From: Mycteria americana
Lineage: Eukaryota > Chordata > Aves > Ciconiiformes > Ciconiidae
Assembly: GCF_035582795.1 (NCBI RefSeq)
Contig: NC_134365.1
Coordinates: 77,109,635 to 77,173,634 of the forward strand
Direction: 5' to 3'
DNA length: 64,000 nt
Below the pieces are notes generated by a model that searched no databases, was not told the DNA's origin, and saw nothing but the letters and a program-made list of their open reading frames with translations. The translations under genes were made by a program, and so were the position numbers. Below, piece by piece: positions 13,401 through 25,400 of the stretch (the stretch's first letter is position 1; every line of letters begins with the position of its first letter).

Positions 13401-16400
13401 AGCAAAGCTAACCATTAAGTATTTTACTGACTCTGTAATTGCCATTGATTAGTGTCTCTTTAAAAACCTTTGGCTTTCCACATTGTTTTCTGTGAGTAGC
13501 AACTGTGTTCCTAAAAAGACTGTCATTGCAGAACAGTTACCCCACGGTACCATATGGCCATAGTTTGCGTGCAACGATTATTACCTATAAGAAGACCTGA
13601 GCAGAGATGACATACCCCAGATACCACTTGTAGGGTGAATGCTGTATCAATTCAGCAAAAGCCAAAGGATCATATTTGGATTGTGAATGAGTTTGCTTCC
13701 TCCTTCTTTTAAAGAGACAGTGAAACAACTGGCAAGGTTAAAACTACTGCTTTAAATTGGTCAGCTGGTGTGTCTGATGTCTGTCCTGGCATTTATACTC
13801 CTTGCTTGATATTTAATTTCCTCTCGGCTTTGGCAGTGGACATAGTCAATCCATTAATTCTGAAATTCCAGAGCAGTGATAGACAAAAAGAGCTCTCTGA
13901 CACTTGGCAGAGAACCAATATAGTGTGGGGGTCTCATCTCTCTCTCTGCTTCCCACTGCCCCTACAACTACCAGTGTGGGAGACAGAAACCCTGGAAAGC
14001 TGAAAAAGTTCATAGCCTTCCAGGACTGTATTTTTACCTTTTCCATACCTGTAAGCCAGCCTTGCAGAAACTGAGCAACATCTTAAAGACATGTTACTCT
14101 TAGACGGTAGTGATAGTAATCCTGGGTCCTGAACATATTCAAATGAAGATCTTGTTTGTTTTCTTTTGTGGCTTTTACATTCTTTTTTCTTGTAGTAACA
14201 AATGAGAGGGACTCTCCAGATTATCTGTCAGCAGTCACTTTGCAGTCTCTCTCAAAAGGCCTTTTGCCAATTCCCTGATATTGAATCTTTTTTCCCCTAT
14301 CTTGAGCAGGTTAAACCTCCTGTGGAAGGTAATAATTTTGCAACTCTCCCTCCAAAGTCTCCTTCTCATGGTGGCACAGGCGATGAGGATAGTTTTGGTA
14401 CCCGTAAAGCCAGATCTTCATTTGGACGAGGCTTTTTCAAGATAAAAAATAACAAGAGGACCGCAAGTGCCCCCAATCTGGGTAGGTATTGTGCACCTGC
14501 ATGCAGATTCTATGTATTTTAAAGGGTCTTAACAGCAGCTGTAACTGTCTTAAGATGCAGGAAGGCCCGCCTTAGTCTCACTGTGACTTGGTGGCACTTT
14601 TCTCAGTAGAATGTTTGGAAAATACCAAACAGCAACAAAAAAACCCAGAAAAAAACCTCACTGATGTAATGAAGTATTAGATCTGTTTCAACCTCTGCTG
14701 TGATATCTCCCCTGGGACCTTGTAGTGGATTGCTGCTGTTTTGAAATGCTAGCTGTCTGGCAGTAGTTCACACGTGGGATTTGTGGGCTTTTTTTTCCCC
14801 TGGCTCCATCCCCAGTTTATTTTTCATAAGATTTTCAGATGTTCAGAAATGAGGCAGCAGTACTCAGTCTTCTTCTTTATTTTATGTGTATTTAAGCAGC
14901 CTTGCAAAAGAGATGGTGACAATAGGAACAGGATTGACAAGTTATTCAAGCTCATGTTGATTTTTGGACCTGTAATGGAGGTGGGATTGTTTTGGTATTG
15001 TCATTTGATGACATGTGCACGTGACAAACAAATAAACAAAATGTTCTGCCTAATGCAGAAGTCGCTGTTGCCACCAACTGAAATCCTACTTGCATTCAGT
15101 GCTCCGCTGTAGGAGTCTTTCCACTGTTCCAGTTCAAGCATCAAGGATCAAGATCAGATCTACTGCCATTCATCTAAAGTTTTTGGCTTTCTCTTGCACA
15201 AGATTTAGGAATTTAGTTCTATCTTTCAGAAACCTGAAGGAGGATAGCTTCTGCTTTGTTGAGCAGAAGAGTCTCCTGTTCTTACTTACTCAAAGACAAT
15301 TTTAGACTTTTGTTTAAAAGAAATAACATACCTACACATTTATTATACATTGCCCATATTTGCCTGTGACATATAGCATGGGAACTTGCTAGCTTACTCG
15401 GAATAGATGTACAGTCTATTCTGAGGGTTAGACTCTTTGCTTTGGTTTATTTCATGTGTGCTTTTGTGTAATCACTTGTTTCATCCTGAAATTAATTTGT
15501 CTAACGAAGTGGAGTACTTGTGGCTGTCGTAAAGGATTGGAAGATGGGCCATCTAGATCAGGGTCCTGTGAATTTGAGTAAGTTATTTGTGTTATCCGGA
15601 TTTCAGTGCTTCCATCTGTAAAGCTGGTGTCTAGATACTTGCCACCTCACAGGAGCCCGCGTGAGTCACCTGCCCAGTGTGTCATGGAGCAAGTGACTTC
15701 CCTGCACCGAAGTGACTGCAGTGGTGTTTTACCCTCTCCACCATAGAGCTCTACTGCATTTCTTTTTTGTGAGAGGGAGATTGGTAATCTTAATCTCTGT
15801 GTGAATTCAGCATTGCGTGTGGCGCATGTGTCTCATGTACCTCCCTCCTTTTGTCTTGTATTTTGCTGACGTAAGTTTTGAACTGTGTTTTACCTTGTCC
15901 CTCTGCGTGTTCTCTCCCGTTGTGCTGCGTGTGGTTATGTGCGTTGTTTGGATATCTGAAGATCGCAGTCGAAGTGCAAGTGCACCTACTTTAGGTATAG
16001 TAATCCTGCATGTCTGCCTGTACCAGCGCTGTGTTGTGACTGCTGCTAACAGCTGGTTATGGCCACACACTTTTCAAACAAGAACTAGACACCAGAGCTC
16101 TCCATTGAAACTGTTGTCCATCACTAAAAGGAGTTTTCATGTAACATCTGCCCTCTGCTAAAAGTCAGCTGCGCCATTTCTCAGTAACTGCTACTAATGA
16201 GAGAGATTGCGGGTTAATTTGCAGAGACCTTTGCCATAACTTTGAGCACAAAGTTACCCACAGACTAAGGTAGCAGGTGAGAATCAGTGATGTTTAAATA
16301 CCGGAGGCACCTTTGTGCTGTTGTCTGTCCTGGAGCCTCTGGAAGAGCTTAAAGGGTGGCGAAGCAGGGAATTAGGTATATTTCCCAGGCATTCACTTAG

Positions 16401-19400
16401 GGGAGTCCGGGGGGGAAGGATATGTAATTCCTCTTCTAAGATGTAGTTATATTTATTATATAATCAATGAATAAGAAATAATTAGGGCAGATGGGGACAG
16501 AGCCATTCACGTAGTAAAAACCAGTCTTGTGATGTGAACATTCCCTGAGTGGTTCTGGCAAGGGCAGGTAAGACCTGCAGGGTCCTGCCTTAGCAAGCAG
16601 AGCTGTGTCAGTCAGGGTGGTTGTACAGCCACCCGGTGTGCCCCTCACTGATGAAGAGACCAAGTGCTCTGGGTCCTCTCAGTTTCCCATGTGGCCCCTT
16701 AAATGTCATCTGTTCTACAGGTTGTGTCAATGCATGAAAGGGAGTGAGGTACAAGGAGCAAACGTTGCAATACCCGCAAATCTCTGCTACTAATGCACCC
16801 AACCTTGTCCTGGTATTCTCTCTCTAGAATGCTGTTTAAATGTGTTTTTTCTAAGCTAGCACTTTTTCTTATACAAGTAAAGCAAAAACCACAAATGCAA
16901 AAGCCTGGTTCGACATTAGTGCTGTCTCTCACTGGCAGGATCCCTATATTCAATAGCGGTCACACCAAAGTGCCTGGAAATAATCTTTTATGTGACCTTG
17001 TTGCTTCACTGCAAGGTTTAATATCTAAAACATTGGTGGAAAATGGGACGTTCAAATGTATTCTGGCTGAATCATGTAAACTTTGCCCAGCAGCAAGATA
17101 CGCTGGTGAAGCCTGCAGTTTGTTGCTGTGCGTGGCACATTGTGGCCACCTCAGCATTAACTCTGTGGCCTGAGACCCTGTGTCCCAGCAATATATGCTC
17201 TACCTTGATTCACATAACTTGTTTGGTTTTCTCCTGGAAGTCTGAGAGTCCATTTCAAAACCAAATGATGGTCATCTAATTACACAGCCATGTTAAAAGA
17301 TGGTAAAAGTGGTTACAGGGCTGACTGTCAGCCTGCTGCAGGCTGCCTTGCCGCAGCTGCTTCATCTGAACAGGCTCATGCTGTCATTGTTCCTCAGCAA
17401 GTAAGTGGCATAAACTCCACGTGGTGGTTTTATTCAGCTATCTGGCACTTGCTGGCACCTCTCTGCTTACATAGCCTAGTAGATATTGCAATTCTTTTAG
17501 TTTTCTTTTAAAATTATCTTAAAATAGTTTTCTTCTTTCTTAGTTTAGCTTTTACTAAACAATCTTGTGACAACTTCCCTTTTGGGGACAGGAGCCCTCA
17601 GGTTTGTTGTCACAGAAAACAACAGCTCCAGATCAAAGATTTAATGCTTTTAGAATGGGTGGTAATGTGTAGGGTCTCTCAGAGATGTTCTATGCATCCC
17701 TCAAAAGAGAAAATCTAGTTCAGACAGAGCCTAAACTCCCTGGTGTTTCTCTGCAGAGGAACAAAATATTCCACAGTTTGCAGAAGTGAGGGGAAAAGGG
17801 CCCTCCTGCTCCTGGGGCAGAAGGAGTTGTTTGTTGCTGGAATTTCCTGGATAGGGGAACTTACAGGATACTGCAACTTATTAGGAAAGATGTCTGCAGG
17901 GAAATTATTTATTTTTCTATGCTTTGGGGACTCCTGGTTCGGTGCTCTGCCATGGCATTGAATTGTTCTTGGGCATCCACATGCCTCAGCTCTGTCTGTG
18001 AAAGGACTGTAGGAGCACTCCCCAAGGAAGAGTAAACTTGGGATTTAATTCACTGATTGATTCATGAGGTGTTTTTTGCCGACCTTGGATGCAAGGCACT
18101 TAACCAGTGCAGAGCATTGCCTTGGAGTGTTCCCAGCCAGGCCCATGAAGGAGGAACACGTGTTGTTTCTCCTGGATTTTCTCATCCCTCTTTGCCCCAT
18201 TTTCTTAACATGATGGCTCTCAGTAATTTTAGCAAGAGTTGTTCCCGAGTTCAGGAGTATGTCTGTATGGTCCTGCGCAAGTGAGTCTTGATGGGGCTTT
18301 TGCTTTCTAATAGCTGAAACGGAGAAGGGATCTGCAGATCACTTGGATCTGGCTGGCTTGCCCCCTCGCCCAAAAGAAATGGATAGTCTACAGATGACTC
18401 CACCTTCTCCAGATTCCAAGAAAAAGGCCAGAGGGATCAAGAAGTTATTTGGAAAGTAAGTAAAAGATGAGAAATGGCTGTTCTCCAGAGCTGGGGCTTG
18501 CATGGGGGTTTGCTGGGAACACATCTTCCCTTTTTCCCCCCTCCAACCTGTGGCTTCGTGGTTTACTGTCTCAAGAGCAGAAGCCAGTGTGGCATTTGAG
18601 GGAGCTAACAGCAGGTCAGTGGGACGTGGAGGAAGAGCTACAAACCCCGCAGGAGATCTTACCTATATTGGTTGCAGTAGTAGAAGCATGCCTTTTCCTT
18701 AGCCAAATGTGAATATGCTTTCTTCCTTTAAACTAGACTTAAAAGAAGTCAGTCTACTACCTTCAACCCAGATGACATGTCCGAGACAGAGTTCAAAAGA
18801 GGAGGGACAAGAGCAACTGCGGGGCCACGACTGGGCTGGTCTCGAGACCTGGGGCAGTCTCACAAGTAAGATGAGTGGTGCAAAGTGTGCTGGTGCTTGC
18901 CTTCCTGGCAACTCCAGTCGAACATGGGGTCCAAAGGAGAAGCGCAGTGCCAAAATGAAATGTCTCCTCTCCTGGCAAATGGAAGCAGGTGGATCCATGC
19001 CGTTTCCTCCTTTGAGACATGGTCTTTGCGGGGTTGAGGTTGGTTGGGTGGTGGGGTCCTGCTGCGAATGGAACCTTCCTTGTCCACAGCTTTGCAGGAG
19101 TGCAGCTGTGAGGCTGTGCAAAGCAGGGTGTGAGCCCTCACATGGCAATGACAGATATTCCTCTGGTATGTTTCCTGCTGCACTTCTGGGGATTAAAGGC
19201 TAAAGTAAAACATTATGGTCTTACTTCAGAGTTTTAGCCACCCTAGCAGCAGAGGTGGTATTAATAGACTGTGTTTCAGTGGTATTAATAGACTGTGTTT
19301 ATTGTGATAGTGGCAGGAGATCAGCAGCAACCAGTGCTTCTGGTGCTGACAGTTCAGAAGTAGAGACACCGTCTGCCTCACAAGGCTCACCTAACAGCCA

Positions 19401-22400
19401 GCCACGATGCACGTTCTCCCACGGAGATTGTCCCGACTCCCACAGAATACTCATGAATTAGGCTTAGTTTTTTGTTTTATTGTTATATAGGAGAATAGGA
19501 GATTTGAGACATGGTATTTATCAGTCTTTTTTTGGTAAAATCTTCTGTAGTGAGCTGGACATGCCGTTCGCAAAGTGGACGAAGGAGCAGGTTTGCAACT
19601 GGCTCCAGGACCAAGGGCTAGGCTCTTACATTAGTAATGGCAAACACTGGATACTGTCTGGGCAAACGCTTCTGCAGGCTTCTCAGCAGGATCTGGAAAA
19701 GGTGAGGAATACTGGAAACACTGCTTTCAATTAAATGTAAAAAAAATTGCTATTTCTGTGCATGCAAATCGTGTCTGTAAGGTGCATCCAGTAAAAAAAA
19801 AAATTTAAAAGATTAATTTTTTAAATTTTGTCATCTGCAGCAATGCCAAATCTGTTTCTTTTTAGTTGAAGTTTCATAGAAATCTAATGCTCTGTAATGA
19901 AACTAATAATTACAAATATGTGATTTAACTTCATTAAGCATGGACATATCAATCACAGAATCACAGAATCATATAGGTTGGAAAAGACCTTTAAGATCAT
20001 CGAGTCCAACCATAAACCTAACACTGCCAAAACCACCACTACACCATGTCCCTAAGCACCTCATCCAAACGTCCTTTAAATACCTCCAGGGATGGTGACT
20101 CAACCACTTCCCTGGGCAGCCTGCTCCAATGCTTGATAACCCTTTCAGTGAAGAAAAATTTCCTAATATCCAGTCTAAACCTCCCCTGGCGCAACTTGAG
20201 GCCATTTCCTCTTGTCCTATCACTTGTTACCTGGGAGAAGAGACCGACCCCCACCTCTCTACAACCTCCTTTCAGGGAGTTGAAGAGAGCGATAAGGTCT
20301 CCCCTCAGCCTCCTTTTCTCCAGGCTAAACAGTCCCAGTTCCCTCAGCCGCTCCTCATAAGACTTCTGCTCCAGACCCTTCACCAGCTTCGTTGCCCTTC
20401 TCTGGACACGCTCCAGCACCTCAATGTCCCTCTTGTAGTGAGGGGCCCAAACCTGAACACAGTATTCGAGGTGTGGCCTCACCAATGCTGAGTACAGGGG
20501 CACCATCACTTCCCTAGTCCTGCTGGCCACGCTATTTTTGATACAAGCCAGGATGCCATTGGCTTTCTTGGCCGCCTGGGCACACTGCTGGCTCATATTC
20601 AGGTGGCTGTCAACCAACACCCCCAGGTCCTTCTCTGCCAGGCAGCTTTCCAGCCACTCTTCCCCAAGCCTATAGCATTGCATGGGGTTGCTGTGGCCCA
20701 AGTGCAGGACCTTGCGCTTGGCCTTGTTAAACCTCATACAATTGACCTCGACCCATCAATCCAGCCTGTCCAGGTCCCTCTGCAGAGCCTGCCTACCCTC
20801 CAGCAGATCAACACTCCCACACAACTTGGTGTCATCTGCAAACTTACTGAGAGTACACTCGATCCCTTCGTCCAGATCATTGATAAAGATGTTAAACAGT
20901 ACTGGCCCCAACACAGAGCCCTGGGGAACACCGCTTGTGACCGGCCGCCAACCGGAGTAAACTCCATTCACCACCACTCTTTGGGCCCGGCCGTCCAGCC
21001 AGTTCTTTACCCAGCGAAGAGTACACCCGTCCAAGCCATGAGCAGCCAGTTTCTCCAGGAGAATGCCATGGGAAACAGTGTCAAAGGCGTTACTGAAGTC
21101 TAGATAGACAACATCCACAGCCTTTCCCTCATCCACTAGGCGGGTCACCTTGTCATAGAAGGAGATCATGTTGGTCAAGCAGGACCTGCCTTTCCTGAAC
21201 CCATGCTGGCTGGGCTTGATCCCTTGGTTATTCTCTACATGCCGTGTTATAGCACTCAGGATGATCTGCTCCATCAGCTTCCCCGGCACCGAGGTCAGGC
21301 TGACAGGCCTGTAGTTCCCCAGGTCCTCCTTCCGGCCCTTCTTGAAGATGGGTGTCACATTAGCTAATCTCCAGTCAGCAGGGACCTCCCCAGTTAGCCA
21401 GGACTGCTGGTAAATGATGGAAAGGGGCTTGGTGAGCTCTTCTGCCAGTTCCTTCAGCACTCTCAGGTGGATCTCATCAGGCCCCATAGACTTGTGAGTG
21501 TCTAAGTGGTGCAGCAGGTCACTCACCATTTCCCCCTGGATTATGGGGGCTCCTTTCTGGTCCCCGTCTCTATCTTCCAACTCCAGGGGCTGGCTACCCA
21601 GAGAACAGTCGGCCCCGCTATTAAAGACTGAGGCAAAGAAGGCATTAAGTACCTCAGCCTTTTCCTCGTCCTTGGTCACTGTGTTTCCTCCCCCGTCTAC
21701 TAGGGGCTGGAGATTCTCCTTAGCTCTCCTTTTGCTGCTAATGTATTTGAAGAAGTGTTTTTTGTTGTCTTTTATAGCAGCAGCCGGACTGAGCTCTAGC
21801 TCAGCTTTGGCCCTTCTAATTTTCTCCCTGCACAGCCTCGCTACACCTTTGTAGTCCTCCTGAGTTGCCCGCCCCTTCTTCCAGAGGTCATAGACTCTCC
21901 TCTTTTTCCTGAGTTCGAGCCAGAGCTCTCTAGTCAGCCAGGCCGGTCTTCTTCCCCGCCGGCTCGTCTTTCGGCACCTGGGGACAGCCCGCTCTTGTGC
22001 CTTTAGGACTTCCTCCTTAAAGAATGTCCAGCCTTCCTGGACCCCTTTGCCCATAAGGGCTGCCTCCCAGGGGACTCTCTCGACCAGTCTCCTAAACAGG
22101 CCGAAGTCCGCCCTCCGGAAGTCTAAGGTGGCAGTTTTGCTGACCCCCCTCGCCGCTTCTCCACGTATCAAAAACTCTATCATTTCATGATCGCTCTGCC
22201 CAAGACAGCCTCCAACCATCACATGGCTCACAAGTCCTTCTCTGTTTGTGAACAAGAGGTCCAGCGGGGCACCTTCCCTCGTTGGCTCGCTCACCAGCTG
22301 CGTCAGGAAGTTATCTGCCACACGCTCCAGGAACCTCCTGGACTGTTTCCTCTCTGCTGTATTGTATTTTCAGCAGACAGCCGGCAGGTTGAAGTCCCCC

Positions 22401-25400
22401 ACAAGAACAAGGGCTAGCGATCGTGAGGCTTCTCCCAGCTGCTTATAGAATAGTTCATCTGTCTCCTCATCCTGGTTGGGGGGTCTGTAACAGACTCCCA
22501 CCACAATATCTGCCTTGTTGGCCTTCCTCCTGATTCTTACCCATAAACACTCCACCCTATCATCACCATCATCGAGCTCTAAACTATCCAGACACTCCCT
22601 GACATATAGGGCTACCCTACCACCTCTCCTGCCTCGCCTATCCCTCCTGAAGAGTTTATAGCCATCCATCGCTGCACTCCAGTTGTGCGAGTCACCCCTG
22701 GATGGCCACCATATCATAGTTTCCGTGATGGCCACCATATCATAGTTTTCCTGATGTACAATGGCTTCCAACTCCTCCTGCTTGTCACCCATGCTGCGTG
22801 CATTGGTGTAGAGGCACTTCAGCTGGGCTGTCACCCGTGCCTCCTTCATAGAAGAACACCCCTTGTGTGCTTTGAGGCGTTTCACTGGCGTTTCCCTCTT
22901 GGCTCCCGTTGCCTCAGTATCCCCTGGCTCAACTCCGCTTGACTTCGGCTGTGCCCCAGCGTACCCCGCACATCTCGAGGACACAGGCCGAGTGCCCTCG
23001 CTGGCACCCGCTCCCTCTAACTGTGGCACGTCGCCCCTCAGCTTCTCTCGGGCAAGCCTGATATTATCCCCCCCCCCCTTCGAGTCCAGTTTAAAGCTCT
23101 GTCAATGAGCCCCGCAAGTTCCTGAGCAATCGGGTATGCCACTTTAAAAATACGCACACAAGTGTCTCATTAGCATATGGGTTTGTAGATTCATCAGCAC
23201 TTGCGTAGGGTACAGTTATTTTAAGCCTGTGTGAGAGAGGTGTAAAAAGTCTCTGTTTTGATCTGACTACTTTCTGCACATTTTACACAAAGAGGAATGA
23301 AGATTTGTTACACACAAGGGTGATCAGTTTCTTTGTCTTAAATTGTTATAGAATTGTTTACGTCTTGTTTTCTAAAACTAGAAACATTAAAAAAATTGAT
23401 TCAATCTATACTTTGAATCCACAGTATTTGCTAACATTTGAATTTTCAGCTTTTAAAAATCACTATCGTCACCAAATAATAACCCTGTTTTCTCAATGAG
23501 GGAGTGAGCTAATTCAAAGTCGTAGTAATACTACAACCAGAATAAGAAAAGCATGATATGGACATAGTGGCTTGTAATTATGTTATCAGAGGTAACATTA
23601 ACTAGCAAGCCCTGGTGAAAGTGTATATGGGATTGAAGAGATCCTGGAATGCCTGCACTTGCAATTAAACTGGAGAAGGTGTTATGCATTTGGAAGTATT
23701 AATAAATTTCAGTAATTCCTGGGACCTTCATGTGCTCTTAACTAAGTATTTCTTTTAACCTTACCTCTTTAAGTGGGAGGGAAGGAAGTAATCCCATCAA
23801 ATATTTTTCTGAATGCTAACATGTTTTATAAGTGGGGTTTTTTTAACCTGGTATGAGAATATTGTGGCCAACATTTTCATACGGTTTGGAATCCACCACA
23901 TTTTGAAATTAATCCACCACAGTGAGTGGACCTTTCCCTAGTGCTGAACATGTGCTAAAATAATGCTGATGCTCAGCAAGTAGAAAATACACCTGCCAAG
24001 TCACCAGCAAGTCCTGTGTACAGTGTGACTCTCTGAAACCATTTGTAATTCAGCAGAGGGAGAAATAAAATACAGTATTGTCTCTAGGTTTGCTTCTTTC
24101 CTTCCTTTCACAGGAGCTTGGGATAAAGCACCCATTGCATCGGAAGAAGCTTCAGCTTGCTCTGCAGGCACTTGGGTCTGAAGAGGAAAACAATCATGGA
24201 AAACTGGATTACCACTGGGTTACCAGTAAGATTTTATTACATGCTGAAGCAGCAACTTTTGATAGGGGTTCCTAATCATGGCTAATTTGGGGCTCAAGGA
24301 GTGAGAATAACACTAACTGATGCTAGGTAACTTGGCTACCACACTAACATGAGTGTCTGTCTCTGCCTTAGGGTGGTTGGATGACATTGGCCTCCCCCAG
24401 TATAAGACCCAGTTTGATGAAGGAAAGGTGGACGGCAGAATGCTTCATTACATGAGTGTGGTGAGTAAATGGCATTTCTTTTCCTGACCTCTTGTTTGTG
24501 TTCTTAGTTTCTCCCCACTTTAATGCATGCTGGCATACCTCCAGATAGTTCACTAAAGACCAGGTGAGACTCGAGAGACCTGCGCTTTCACTGTGCCTGT
24601 TGTTGCGACTGCATAGATACTATAGTCACTTAACATCCTCCTCCCTCTCCATCCCAGCCTCCATCTTCCTCCTGCTCCCTTTGGGTCAATTTGCCAGTGG
24701 CAGCAACCTTTCTTGCACCCCACAGCACCAGGATCTGTGGTCTACCACACACCTCTGCAAGCAGCCTTCTCCCCTTCCCACATTCACCTCCTCTCAGCCT
24801 CCCCCAGGCCTTCCCCCAATGGCAGCCCCAGCCCCAAACACTGCTATAAGGGGAAAGGGGGGATTCCAGACAGCAGCTGGCCCTGAGACACAGCCGGCTG
24901 TGGCTGGAGAGGAGGCGCTGCCACCAGCCACCATCGCCAACCTTCTTCCCCTCAGCCTTCCTGTGTGAGTGGCCACTGGCCAAATCCTGGCTGGCTCCAC
25001 AAGCAGCCTGCTTTTGGGGTGCAGAAGGGGATCTATGGCTGCTTGTGCAGCTCTCGTGCCACAGACAGCCGTTCTCGCATCCCTTACAGGCATCTTATGG
25101 GATCCAGTGTCCACAAGGAGCCAAAGAGCTGGATCACTGCGATCTGGCTTGTAGCTTCCTAGAGCCAAAAGTTGGCGCCCGTGTGGAGGTCGGCAGACCG
25201 TCTGTGCATTACTCTGGGCCTGTGTTGAAAGTTTTAAAAAGGAATGTAAATATACCATGTGGTCGCCTTCTGCACATGTGAGTTTTGCCCCAGGTGACTG
25301 GATCTACTGAAAGGAAGCTAAAGTTGGAGCTTACTCTTACTTGCTTTTATGGCATTGCAGAGGCTACACCTATGCACATGTAGTGTACCAAAAGTACAGA

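Noticed and set aside
18699-19203. ORFs of 149 aa (-) and 164 aa (+) around 18.7-19.2 kb
   Set aside because: They overlap a real PPFIBP1 exon (18737-18865) in a different frame or on the opposite strand, and run on into intron.
20046-22448. Plus-strand ORFs of 66-166 aa across the CR1 element
   Set aside because: They are antisense shadows of the CR1 ORF2 on the - strand.
24564-25258. 134-aa (+) and 154-aa (-) ORFs in the intron after the first SAM2 exon
   Set aside because: Pro/Ser- and Gly/Arg-rich low-complexity products of GC-rich DNA, with no recognisable domain and no exon chain.
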